NCBI GenBank assembly: GCA_002943765.1
Contig: PQWQ01000005.1
Location: 3,101,001 to 3,165,000 of the forward strand
DNA: 64,000 bases
Direction: 5' to 3'
Source: Psoroptes ovis
Taxonomy: Eukaryota > Arthropoda > Arachnida > Sarcoptiformes > Psoroptidae
The position numbers and the translations under genes are program-made. Under the pieces are notes generated by a model that saw only the letters and a list, made by a program, of their open reading frames with translations, was not told where the DNA came from and did not search any database. Shown here one piece after another: positions 47,964 to 60,200 of this stretch (positions are counted from its first letter, which is position 1; each line of letters starts with the position of its first letter).

Positions 47964-49284
47964 TTATTATTATTATTCCTTAAACGAATATCCATTTAAA
48001 TCGATTTATGCTCATTTGTGTGCGTGTGTGTGTCTGCTTTGAATATAAAAGATGGTAACCAAGTATTATCGTTTTGAAAAAATTTAAAATTTAAAATTAA
48101 TATTTTAACCTCAAAAATATTATGATCATCATCATCATCATCAATAGCAAAACATTGTTGCCATGATACATTCGAGTATTTTAAATCGTTATTATTATAA
48201 AATATATTATTCTTTTAAATAATTTAAAAAATCGATTTCAAAATTTGAATTCGTGAAAATAATATTGATATTCGTGGAAAAATTGTGAAAAAGTACTTTG
48301 AAACGACATAAGAAAGCAATAAAGATGGTCAAATTCAATGAATGCCGGTGAATTATCATCAGGATTGTTAAAACACTTGTTGTTGTTACCATTGTTTGAT
48401 CATTCGAACATTTGTCATTATTTATAATTATCATCATTATCACCCGATTGTTACCCACTATTGTTGTCCATTGTTTTTTTAATTGTGAAAATTTTTAATT
48501 TAATTTAATTCCAAAATTTTGTTTTAATTTTTGATTTCAATTCATTGATCAAAATTTTCATTGATTTCAATGTTGGTTGAATAAAGTAAAAATTTTGAAA
48601 ATTTATATGAATTTGACTCATCAATTCAAACATTTCAAGTGTAAACAATGTCATTATTTCATTTTTATTTATTCGTTTTCTCAAGTGCAAAATTGACTGA
48701 TTAACTTGAATTTCATCGAGTGAAAGTGGGAGAAAATATTGATTTTCAGTTAAATGTGAAAGTTTCATATAATAAATTTCAATCATCGTTAATATGCTCA
48801 TTGACAGGAACGATAAAGATGGCAAACAGTGAAACGGCTCTGATAATAATTATAATAATGAATTAATAAATTAATTCCAAGATAATTTAGATTCATATTT
48901 ACTTGCTTCAAATGATATATTCAATCGTATGTAAATTGTTATCTTTGAATTTAATTCATTCATCATTGTTATCATCGTGTTCAGTCAGTCCACGTATGTT
49001 AATCTAATTTATATGATTCAAAGAATATTCATATTATATATGCTGATAATGGCCCTAAAACAACATGACAAGTATCGATAATTATGACGATAATAACTGA
49101 TAGACGAACGTACTATCAACTGGGAGATTAAAATTAGTAAACAATAATTGACAATGATTGATATACCTATGTGTATTTGATATTTAAATCTAATTATTTT
49201 CATTATTATTACGTTATACGTTTTCAATTTTGCGAAATGACATTTGATTCATATCATTCAAACTAAACAGACCAAAACCATACA
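47964..49284. other. Intergenic region with weak open frames
   Basis: This lies between the transposon and the phosphatase gene. Minus-strand frames at 48207-48458, 48505-48825 and 49018-49227 are AT-rich and hydrophobic or Lys-rich in places. I could not join them into a phase-consistent gene with family similarity, so none is called. The sequence otherwise shows CATCAT and AATAAT runs. Confidence 0.5.
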
Positions 49285-51432
49285 ATGATTATTATGAATA
49301 ATTTAAATTATAATCTCAATAATAATAATAATAATAGTAATCCAATGAATTTATTGAATGATATTCTTGTTGATAATGAATTATCATCCAATATTCAATC
49401 GACCAAACAAATCAAATCATCGGTTGATTTGAATTCAATCAAGTATGTTAATGATGATTCGATTGATAAATATTTTGATTTTTTAACTATCCTTAATTCT
49501 TTTTCAGAAACAACAAATTAACCGAGATATTTCGCCGGACAACCAATAATCAATTACTGTGTTCAATGTTTTGTGGTGGTCGCCGTTGTAAATATGAAAA
49601 TGCCGATGTATGGCCAACTAAACATCGAGCAATTCGATCATTATATTCACATTGGATTACTGATAATATTTTAGCAATGTCCAGGCCTAATATGAAAATG
49701 ATCAATCGAGATAATCTTATTCGATCATTTCATGAAAAACAAATTAAAACGATTATAAATTTACAAGAACCAGGTGAACATGCAAATTGTGGTCCACCGT
49801 TGATCGCTACCAGTGGTTTTACATATGATCCAAAAATATTTATGGATAATAATAGTAATTATATTTTCCTATTGATTTATGATCAATTCAATAATCAATT
49901 TTATTCCAGTTTATTTCTACAATTATAAATGGAAAGATTTCCTTGACCTAAATGAAGAATCATTGATGGACATCGTAAAAGTATTGACATTTTCATTATA
50001 TCAAGGACGTGTTGCCATACATTGTCATGCTGGCCTAGGTCGAACCGGTACATTGATTGCCGCATTTCTGATCTATACATTTCGTTTCAACGTTATGGAA
50101 GCGATCAATTTTGTTCGATCCAAAAGACCAAATTCAATACAATCACGACGACAAATAATGATATTGTACAGGTTTGCCGCATATATTGCACCTTGTTTTA
50201 TTGTATTCAATAAAATTCAATCAAATTCACCGATAAAATTTATGCATAACACATTGGAAGAATATTTACAACGGCAAAATCGTTTATTACATGGACAAGA
50301 ATTACGGCTATTACGATATATTCCTAAAATTGTTTTTATTATTTGTGAAAAATTATTGCTATTGATTCAAAATAATTATCAACATCAACAAAATGACCGA
50401 AGAATTCATCGTAATTCAATGGAAGAATGTTACACAAATTTTACTGATAACTATCTGAGTAATGGGAAAAATTTCGATATGAATAATGATAATAAACATG
50501 TTAAAATTTGCATCAGAAATGTCAACAAAACAGTACAACGAATACAAAGTGATTCATTGATACCATCAAGATTCGAAGCCAAAGAAACATTGGATGAAAA
50601 ACGTTTAATCGATGCATTGACCGATAGTTTAATGACGAGAAAAGTTCGTTCTGATAAACAAGAAATAATCATCAATGATGAATCATCGAATCAATTAGAT
50701 ACGGCCAAATTATTAGCTGAACATCGTGCATTAATGATATTAGATACGGATATTTTTGATAATCGATCCGATTCGATCGAACACAAATCATCATCATCTC
50801 AAATTATCAATGAATTAATTGAACAACCAAAAATTAATGATAAAGAATTGATGAGAACGTTGTATGAATATCAACATGAAATCAATGATCGATCAAGTGG
50901 TTGGAATCGTTTACGTAATGAATCGGATATCAGTATACTGACATCATTATTGATGATTTGGTTTGAAAATTTTGACATTCCAATCATGAATAATCGTTTA
51001 ATTGTTAAATTGAATAATTATAGGAAACAAATCACCAATCACAGCATAATTAGTGATAGTAATAGACAACAACAACAACAATTATTTCTTGAATATTTTT
51101 ATTCAATCGATATTTGTATACGTTTTACATTGGAATATTTAGCACGTTTCATTATACGTTTGACCGCAGGGAAAATTTCGGAAAACAAACGTCTTATAGC
51201 TAGATTTGTTGCAAGTTTATCGATGAAAAAAATTCGTTTCAATCAAAACAGTAACAATTATAATAATAATAATAATAATAATCGAGTTGAAATATTACCA
51301 CATAATGCAAAACGTGTGTGGCCATTTATGGATGATCGTAGTCAAATATTGTTAGATTATTTTGATGAACTGATACAAATGATTATGATACATGATAATC
51401 GTTGCGTGGATGATAATTTGAAATTAAAATAA
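49285..51432 (+). CDS. PTPDC1: PTPDC1-like dual-specificity phosphatase
   Basis: Three exons: 49285-49442, 49508-49854 and 49910-51432 (675 aa), with introns of 65 and 55 nt. PTPDC1 is a Cdc14-related Cys phosphatase linked to cilia and centrosomes in vertebrates. The domain covers about 70-250: CSMFCGGRRCKYENADVW, SHWITDNILAMSRPNMKM, KTIINLQEPGEHANCGPPL, YFYNYKWKDFLDL and the P-loop AIHCHAGLGRTGTLIAAFLI with catalytic Cys and Arg, then NFVRSKRPNSIQSR. The second splice restores the Ile of IYFYNYKW expected from the family. The segment YLQRQNRLLHGQELRLLRYIPK after the catalytic domain also matches. The rest is poorly conserved and low complexity. The N-terminal 50 residues are Asn-rich. Confidence 0.93.
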
Positions 51433-51805
51433 ATGAATTGAAATTAAAAACGAAAAAATCAATTGCTATGAATCGCCGTCTTTTTTTAAAATTTCTAAAA
51501 AATCAAAGCCTATAGTCTTTGATTAGTCTTCAAAATTAAGTTAAAAATAACTAATAATTGAATTAGTCTTTGGAAATTTCAGAAATATCGAAAAAATCTA
51601 AGGCTATAGTCTTTGGAAATTTTTCAAAATTTGAACTTTTCAAAATCTTAAAATTTAATTTAATTTTTTTTTTAATAATTAAGCCCAGAAAATTTATAAA
51701 TGTATCCACAAATAATTAAACTAACTCTTGTGCATTTCATTCAGAAAAGAAATCAAATCATAACTTGGTTTTTATGCATTAAAATCAAATATAAACACAC
51801 GATAA
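51433..51805. repeat. Degenerate minisatellite units upstream of the orphan gene
   Basis: At about 51503-51640 there are two or three diverged units containing (tc)aaagcctatagtctttg and aaaaaatctaaggctatag, the same words as the array at 53.3-54.1 kb. So the gene at 51806-53260 is bracketed by copies of one repeat. The remaining bases are A/T-rich and may hold the promoter of that gene and the phosphatase 3' UTR. Confidence 0.75.
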
Positions 51806-53260
51806 ATGTTATTATCATTTTATCATAATTATATGATAATAACACTAATAATGATAATGATAATGGCTAAATTGAATTCAACGAAAACAATTGCATTCGA
51901 AACAAAATATTTCGATAATCAGAATAATACCAGTGATGATATCGATGATACAAATCAATTTGTAAGCGAAAAAATTCAATCATCAATCAATGTTGATTAT
52001 CCATCAAATATGCAAACATTGATAATGGTTAAAAATCAACAATCTAAGGGAAATCATCGAAAAAAATCATATACAATTTATTATTATTTAAAAATAATCA
52101 TTATTTGTATAATAATTTATTGTCTATTCATCATGATAATAATTTTAAAATTACAAAATGATAATAAATACACATATAAATGGGAATATGTTGACCCGAA
52201 TAATAATGATAATACCGGCGGCGGTGGTGGTGGTGATGATGAAGAAAATACTGATGAAGAATATGGTGATGGTGATCCGAATGATTCCGAGCAGCCATAT
52301 ATGACAACGGTGAATGAATCAGTGTACGAACCACCCGAGCGGAATCGCCATCGGCAACATCGAAAAGCTCGAAATCATCGACCAAAGGCGAAGAAGAAAA
52401 AGGATAAAAAAGACAAACGAAAGCGACGTGAACGACGAGGATCAGATTTTCGGCAAATGTTCGAACAGCTGATGAATTATTTGAAATTTAATGCGCAGCC
52501 GAAACAAGCGGAACCGCCACCTCAACAGCCGCAGCCACCGCAACAACAGCAACAACCGCCGCAGCAGCCTCAACAATATCTACCATCACCACCAGTGATC
52601 AAGTCACGTTCGAATTATCGAATGCCATCCAAATATCAACAACAGTATCAATATCAGCCGCAGCCACAACAACAAGCGCAGCCTCAGCTACAGCCGCAAC
52701 CACCGCAACAACAACCGGTAACACCTCCAATCATACAAATAGTATTACCATTCAAAGATATTATTCGACATCATCGAGTGGAACGACGTAAAAATGTTCA
52801 ACCACGGAATGAATCATTGATCAATTTGACAAATATGAACAACGATTCACAGATTGCGCCTGGTATGGCAACGAAAATATGCGAAAAAATATATCCATTA
52901 ATACAGGATGAAATTGATTATCATCAACATGATCATCGGCATCGATATCGTCAAAGACATAGGCCACATTCAAGACAACAATATCCACGATCAATGAACA
53001 ATAATCCTGATCATTATCATTATCAACAACGGCAAAGATTATCACCACAAAGATATTACAATCATTATCATCATAATCGTCGACCATATTCACCATCATC
53101 GAAATCAAATCAATATATTAATAATTGTCACTATGATGATCGTCGTCGTAGAAAAAGAATCAATAATAATCGCCATAATAATACTAATAATAATAATAAT
53201 GATGATGATGATTATGATGAATTACAAGAATCACATTTTACTATAACCTTTGATAAATAA
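51806..53260 (+). CDS. Unrecognised single-exon membrane protein, Pro/Gln- and Arg/Lys-rich
   Basis: An uninterrupted frame of 484 codons with a plausible ATG. The first 21 residues are strongly hydrophobic (signal peptide or anchor). A second hydrophobic segment at about 94-113 (KIIIICIIIYCLFIMIIILK) should span the membrane. After it come a Gly/Asp/Glu-acidic stretch, a block of about 40 residues dense in Arg/Lys/His (for example RKARNHRPKAKKKKDKKDKR), a Pro/Gln-rich region (about 230-310), an Arg/His/Tyr-rich region and an Asn/Asp C-terminus. I recognise no domain. Codon composition in the 52.3-52.8 kb part is more GC-rich than in neighbouring genes. Minisatellite copies lie on both sides. 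The gene is supported by frame length only. Confidence 0.6.
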   Translation: MLLSFYHNYMIITLIMIMIMAKLNSTKTIAFETKYFDNQNNTSDDIDDTNQFVSEKIQSSINVDYPSNMQTLIMVKNQQSKGNHRKKSYTIYYYLKIIIICIIIYCLFIMIIILKLQNDNKYTYKWEYVDPNNNDNTGGGGGGDDEENTDEEYGDGDPNDSEQPYMTTVNESVYEPPERNRHRQHRKARNHRPKAKKKKDKKDKRKRRERRGSDFRQMFEQLMNYLKFNAQPKQAEPPPQQPQPPQQQQQPPQQPQQYLPSPPVIKSRSNYRMPSKYQQQYQYQPQPQQQAQPQLQPQPPQQQPVTPPIIQIVLPFKDIIRHHRVERRKNVQPRNESLINLTNMNNDSQIAPGMATKICEKIYPLIQDEIDYHQHDHRHRYRQRHRPHSRQQYPRSMNNNPDHYHYQQRQRLSPQRYYNHYHHNRRPYSPSSKSNQYINNCHYDDRRRRKRINNNRHNNTNNNNNDDDDYDELQESHFTITFDK

Positions 53261-53329
53261 TAAATGATTTTGAAATAAAAGAATTCAATTATGAATTCAA
53301 AATAATCAAATTACAGTGATTAAAGTTTA

Positions 53330-54080
53330 TCGTGATTTTTGAAAAACTCATCAAAATCTAAGACTATAGTCTTTGGAAATTTTCGAAAAATTCATCAAAA
53401 TCTAAGGCTATACATCGATGAAATTTTTGAAAAAATCGAAAAAATCTAAGGCTATCCATCGTCAAAATTTTTGAAAAAATCGAAAAAATCTAAGGCTATC
53501 TATCGACAAAATTTTTCAAAAATCGAAAAAATCTAAGGCTATCTACCGACAAAATTTTTCAAAATTTCGAAAAAATCTAAGGCTATAGTACGTGGAAATT
53601 TTTCAAAAAATCGAAAAAATCTAAGGCTATAGTACGTGGAAATTTTTCAAAAAATCGAAAAAATCTAAGGCTATCCATCGTCAAAATTTTTGAAAAAATC
53701 GAAAAAATCTAAGGCTATAGTACGTGGAAATTTTTCAAAATTTCGAAAAAATCTAAGGCTATCCATCGTCAAAATTTTTCAAAAATCGAAAAAATCTAAG
53801 GCTATCTATCGACAAAATTTTTCAAAAATCGAAAAAATCTAAGGCTATCTACCGACAAAATTTTTCAAAATTTCGAAAAAATCTAAGGCTATAGTACGTG
53901 GAAATTTTTGAATTTTTCTAAAAAATCTAAGGCTATCTACCGACAAAATTTTTCAAAAATCGAAAAAATCTAAGGCTATCCATCGTCAAAATTTTTCAAA
54001 AAATCGAAAAAATCTAAGGCTTTAGTACGCGGAAATTTTCGAAAAAATCGAAAAAATCTAAGGCTATAGTCTTTGTCATA
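53330..54080. repeat. Minisatellite array with variant units
   Basis: About 17 tandem units of roughly 43-46 bp. Each has a constant part aaaaaatctaaggctat followed by a short variable word and an aaatttttcaaaa-type linker. Variable words seen are agtacgtgg, ccatcgtca, ctatcgaca and ctaccgaca; end units carry agtctttgg. The order ccatcg, ctatcg, ctaccg, agtacg occurs twice (about 53450-53590 and 53760-53895), which points to a higher-order unit of about 180 bp. It lies between the orphan gene and the ADAMTS 3' end and is not coding. Confidence 0.9.
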
Positions 54081-54277
54081 TTAATATATAATATAAATAT
54101 CATAAATTGTCCTAAAAATTTTAATTAAAATAATAAAATTAAATCATAATCATATTGATTTATTTAAAAAATCCATTGTTATATACACATCATTTATATT
54201 ATTTAAAATTTACAAGTTTGAGTAATTTTGAGAAAAAATGAAAATGATAATAATTTACAATTCATAAATCCAATCAT

Positions 54278-57200
54278 TCATGGTATTCGTACTCTTAGTA
54301 CATTATTGAATGGACGACAACCAATTTGACAGTGATCATTTTGTTGGTGATATATCGGTTTATTTACAGTGATTGGCAGTTGTTGTTGGTGCTTGATCGT
54401 ACAATATCCGACTATTTTTTCACCATTCTATTTGAAATTTGTAATCAAAATTAGGATCCAAAATCGATTAGATCAAATTGATTAATTGACTTACCGAACT
54501 AATGCGTATATTTTTACTCAAAAGCAATGATGATGAATCATGATGAATGATATTTTCCGAACCATCATCAATAATCCATTGATCAATAATATCATTTTCG
54601 ATCATAATTAATCCTGTATTCATTAAATTAATATTAAACATGGCTTTGATAATCATGGAATTATCTTGATCATGATACGAATATCTTTGTCTATGATCGA
54701 TATTTGAATTAAAATGACAAGTTTTCATTTGTTGTTGTTGCTGATGATGATCATGATTGCCGCTGCTTCCATACGTCGCTGGACAACCATTTATCATTGC
54801 TTGACCAAAACCAATTAATGCTTTGCCATTATCATTGTTGTCATCATTAATCATTGAAAAACGTGTATCATTCACTGTTGACAAGTGACAAGAATTAGTG
54901 AAATTGAAAATGAATTGAATTAATTGATTGATTGTCAAATTCATATCGAAACATTGAACATACCATATATTTGCATTGATAATACATCAAAACGTACATA
55001 TTTAAAATGAGTTCTGTGTCGTTTTTCTTGTTGATAATAGTTATCAGTACAATCTCTGTGATAAGAGGAGAATATGGAAAATGTATTAATTCAATTTGAC
55101 CAATTGGAATGTTGGACCAACCTTGAAAGCTCATTGTTTAATTCCGAATAATTTTCATCCGAATTCAATATCAAATATTCCAATGGTTTCGGCAGGAAAT
55201 TCATTCCATAACAATAAACTTTGATCATCGAGCCTTGTATCCAAACATCATAAATGCCATCAGTTCGGATTCGGGTACGATCACGACGATCTTGACAAGA
55301 TATGATTTCACCTGTCATCGAAAACATTCGAAAATTGATTGATTAGAATTCAAATAATTCGAAATAAATCGATCAATCATCAAAAACTTACAACTACGCA
55401 GATTACAATGACGACGTTTTTCCGGTTTCAGTCGAACATTACAATATGATCGATCAACACGTTTATTGGTCAGTGATGAATGGCAATAAATTTTACGTCG
55501 TTGATAACCATTACCGCATGGTGATGAACACTTTGAATTCGAAAAAAATGAAAATGATTAAGATATCTTCGATTAAAATTCGGAAATAATCAATCAATCG
55601 ATTACCGGTTGCCATTTACTTGTACGCCATACAAATGTGTCAATCATTTTCGTCGTCGATGATGATGATGGCGTTAAACATGGACCTAAATTACATTGTT
55701 TACGATCATTTGGTCGATCATTATAGCTGCAATACAATTCTTGTTGATTATTTTTCTGATCATTGATTTGATGATCATTATCTTCGATAATTTGATATGT
55801 ATAATATAAATTTTCACTACGATTTCGACGTTTAAATAGTTTTGATCGTTGATTTCGTTGTTGATTGAAACGATTACTACGATTATTACCACGTAATTGT
55901 TGTCTTACATAACGATTTTGTCGCCGTAATCGAATCAAATCAGTTGATTCATGAAATTGTTGTTCATTTAATGGCCATGGATCAACCATACCAAATTTAT
56001 TAATACGATGACAAGCGATTGATCGTAATTGTTCACCGTTACCGCATGATTTTGAACACTTTTCGTTTGATTTGATTTCATTTGGGACAACAAAAAAATG
56101 AATAAAAAGCCATTAAGCAATTGATTGAATAATAATTTGTGAAATAATTGAATATAAATGATAATTGATCAAAATAATAAAATAAATGAGCAGCCAAACA
56201 AACGAATGGTAAAATGCAATCAAAGAAAATTAAAACGAGAAAATACAGGCAAATTAAGAAGGCAAATCAAGAAGGCGCATAATAGAGGCAATTAAAGAGT
56301 CAAGGGTAATCATCATTCATAAAATTCATGGTCAAAATTTTAGTAAATTTTAAAAGAAATGGAAGAAAGAAAAGAGAAAAGAAAAGAGAAAGAAATAATC
56401 TTTGATTAATATTTTTATTCGAAGTGATAAATATTCAACCTTATTTTATTGAATAATAATTCACTTTCCACTACCTCTGACCATTGTCCAGTGCGCCAAA
56501 TTAATTTATTTTGATTATCATAATGATGATGATGATGATGATCATTTTGATCATTGCTGATGTTGTGACTGATGATAATGTTGATCGATGTATTATTACA
56601 ATCAATTAGTTGACATTTTTCTTTCAAAATTATTTGATCATCAGTGGTTGTACAAAAATGATTCGAAACACGTGTACCAGTCCAATCACGACATTCGATT
56701 GTTCGATAACGATAACCTTGCTGTAGCTGTTGATTATTGTTATCGTTATTGTAATTAATATCATTACAATCACCTTGACATGATGACCATTCTGAATAAT
56801 GCCATTGAAATAATGAACAATTATTGCTGTAACATGAACGTTCTTGTTTTGATGGCCGTTGTTGATCATCACATTGTGCTAGTGTACATTTTGGTTCACG
56901 TGTTTGAATGCCGTGACCACATTTTACTGAACATTCACTCCAATCATTCCATTCGGTCCATCCACCATGTTTGGTTTGTTGATGCTGTTGTTGTTGGAGT
57001 GATAATGATGAATTATCTATAAATGTTGTCATACGAGAATCATTATTATTGTTGAATGTTTTGGTCGATGAATGATTATCAACAATTGATTCAGATTTAT
57101 TTGAATTATCAAATAAATTTGAATAATATTGTTGATGTTGTTGTTGTTTTAATGATCGTTGGTCATTATCATTGAATGCTGTGCTATCAACAAACAATAA

Positions 57201-60200
57201 TGGTGTTTGTTGATGATAATTATGATATGTTGTTGTTGTCGATGATGATGAATGTTGTTGATTTTCAATTGTATTATCATATGATGATGATGATGACATT
57301 AATACTGATGTTGAAGATGTTATTGGTTGTTGATCATTTGTTTTTAATGCTTTTGTTGACATAATTAAAATTGATGGCATTGAGGTAGTAATTGATGATA
57401 ATGTAAGCGTTAGCTCATTGATTGAGTGTTTTGATTGATGATCATGATCATTGTTACAGACATCATCATCATTATTATTGTAATGTAAACATTGTTCAAT
57501 TTCATTTGGTTTAATCAAATTTTGTTGTTGACAATAATTTTCATTGATATTTATTCCATCAACAATTCGAACACAATGAACCGATCTTCGGCGTATCATT
57601 TGTCTACGCTGCTGTTGTTGTTGTGGTGATTTCAAAAAATCGCAAAAACAATCACTCCATTCACTTGTACGCCATTCGATTGTGTCGGAAAATGATTGTT
57701 GCATCGATGATTTCGATGGTGATGATTCAATTATTGTTGAAGTCAATGGAATTTTATTTGTATTTGATGAGGATGATGATGACGATGATGATGAACACAT
57801 TTGAACATTGAATTCAGGCATTAATTTTAGCAGTGATTGTTCGATTGGACAATATTCTTCGGAATTTGGTTTGGTATTGAATGAACAATGACTATCAGCA
57901 ATTACTTGTTGATTTTTCGTATCAACACATGCAACAAATCGGCGACGTTTTAATTTTGTTTGATCTAAGCCTAATAATTGTGCAAGTTGTTCGAATGAAT
58001 TTGAATGTAAACTTTCGTTTAGCCGAAATAATGGCAGATATTTTTCACGTATCATCGATATTTGTTCAATTGAATTGAAACATTTTGGTATATGAAAATT
58101 TTCAGTATAACGATCATGATATTCTGTGACATATTGTGTTAATATATCACATGATGACCATTCACCTGATTGCCACGATGATGATGGCGATGATGATTTG
58201 ATATGATTGCGGCGTCTATTATCTTGATGATAACCATATATTTCATTATTTTTTACCATTGTTTCTGTATCAATGTATTCCGATATTGATGATTGCTTCA
58301 TCGATGTTTGATTATTGCTATCAAATTGATAATAATTAATCATTTGTTTTCGACATTTAATCAATTCACAAGCGATTCGATCGATTGGTTTCGGTTCAAT
58401 CATTTCACAGTAAGCATCCGATACTGGCTGTTCACCATGCACGCATATGACTGATCGATGTTTTTGTCCTTGATGAATATGATTATTCGTATTAATATTG
58501 CCGCAGCTTCCTTCACATTTACTCCATTGACCTGTACGCCAACGTGGACATTCGACTTCACAAGATTGTACAAGAATAGCTGGTTCCGATAAATGTTGTT
58601 CACAAAGTTCTTGACCAACATTTGAATGTATAACATTTGATGGATCATCATCGGTCAGATATGTACTAGCGATGCAATGAGCAACACGATTTTGTTGTCC
58701 TTGGCCACAATTTCGATCGTGCTGTGGCATCATACACTGTGACCATTCTGAATATTGCCATTGATAAACAATACGGCAATCATTACCGGTACAATTTTGA
58801 ATGTTCGATGGTTTTGTTCCTAAATGTCTACAATATGAATCATCAATATAAATACGTTCATTACGATTGATGAATGTTTGTGTACAATTAACTTGTTGTT
58901 GACGATAACCATGACCACATTTAGCTGAACAATCACTGATTTGATGAACATACCATTCTAATTCACAATCAACATAACAAACACGATATTCAGTGGTTGG
59001 TCTTGTTTGTTGATCACAATAATCATCGTTTACTTTGATTTCATTGATTTGTGGCTGTGAATTGTCCATCATCCATGATGATCGCATTACAGCAACACAA
59101 AATGCTCGTCGCTCTTGCTCACCATTACAAGCTTTATTACATTCTGACCAATTATTTTGCATCATCCATTTATAGGTGATATATCGATTGTCTGATGTTA
59201 CAGCAAAACGATAGCTTATTGTTGGCAAATGTAATTCACCAACACAAAGTATTTCCAAATGCAGGGGATTGTGTATCGATCTAGTAATATTGATACGTTC
59301 ATAACCATGTGATTGTATTCCTGAATATTCAACCGTTGTTCCACCATAATACCATTTACGTTCATAAACATTAACAGTGAAATGTCCATTGAGAAGATAA
59401 TTACCATATTCACCGCGTAATGCAAGCCAATTATCAGCTGATGTTGTCGATGGTTCTTTTATGATTTCAACATTTGTAGCACCTGGCGGTATCGATAGAA
59501 TGAATGTATAACCATGTTGAACAGTTCTTGGTTTAATTTGTCCATTAATCAAGCGGCAAGTCGAATTATCTCCACCACAAACACCACAATAATCCACGCG
59601 CCGATTACTGCCAAGGATTCGATCACAGCCTGCTTTCAAGCACTTACCATTGACACAAATATCGAATGATTCAGGTGTACATGGTGTTCCATCGATAACA
59701 CGTGATTTCAATTTATGTGATTCACCAGAATTCGATTCACAATGTAGAGCACAAATTTCTGACGGCAATATGCCATCATATTTAGGTGTCCATGTCAGAT
59801 TATAGCGGTTAAATTCAGCACATTGCTGAGCTCTCGAATCATCTTCACGTGATTGATGATCACATGGTTCAATATTACACGATTCATATCGGACACGTTC
59901 ACCGATACAAAATTTTCCACCATATTGTGGACTTGGATTAGTACAATTACGTTTTGAACGTCTAATACCACCATTACAATTCAATGAACATTCTGACCAT
60001 GGTGACCATTCACTCCAGCCACCATCGATCGGATGTAAAGCAGCATGATCAATGCGTACACATTTTCCTTCTTGACACCAATAACCATTTCCACATTCAG
60101 TACCATCAGCCCATGGCATATGTTGTGTTCGGCAACCACCAACAATACTCGAAGTGCACCATAACTTCCGACAATAAGGCATATCTAAACAAATACTAGA

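Noticed and set aside
48207..48825. Minus-strand frames that might be a chemoreceptor-like gene
   Set aside because: I could not find phase-consistent junctions or a recognisable motif, so no gene is claimed.
53330..54080. CRISPR-like look of constant parts separated by variable words
   Set aside because: Variable words are only about 9 bp, drawn from four types and reused, in a eukaryotic genome. It is a minisatellite.
56630..58651. Several 60-80-residue frames on both strands inside the ADAMTS large exon
   Set aside because: They are shadow frames of a well-supported coding exon.
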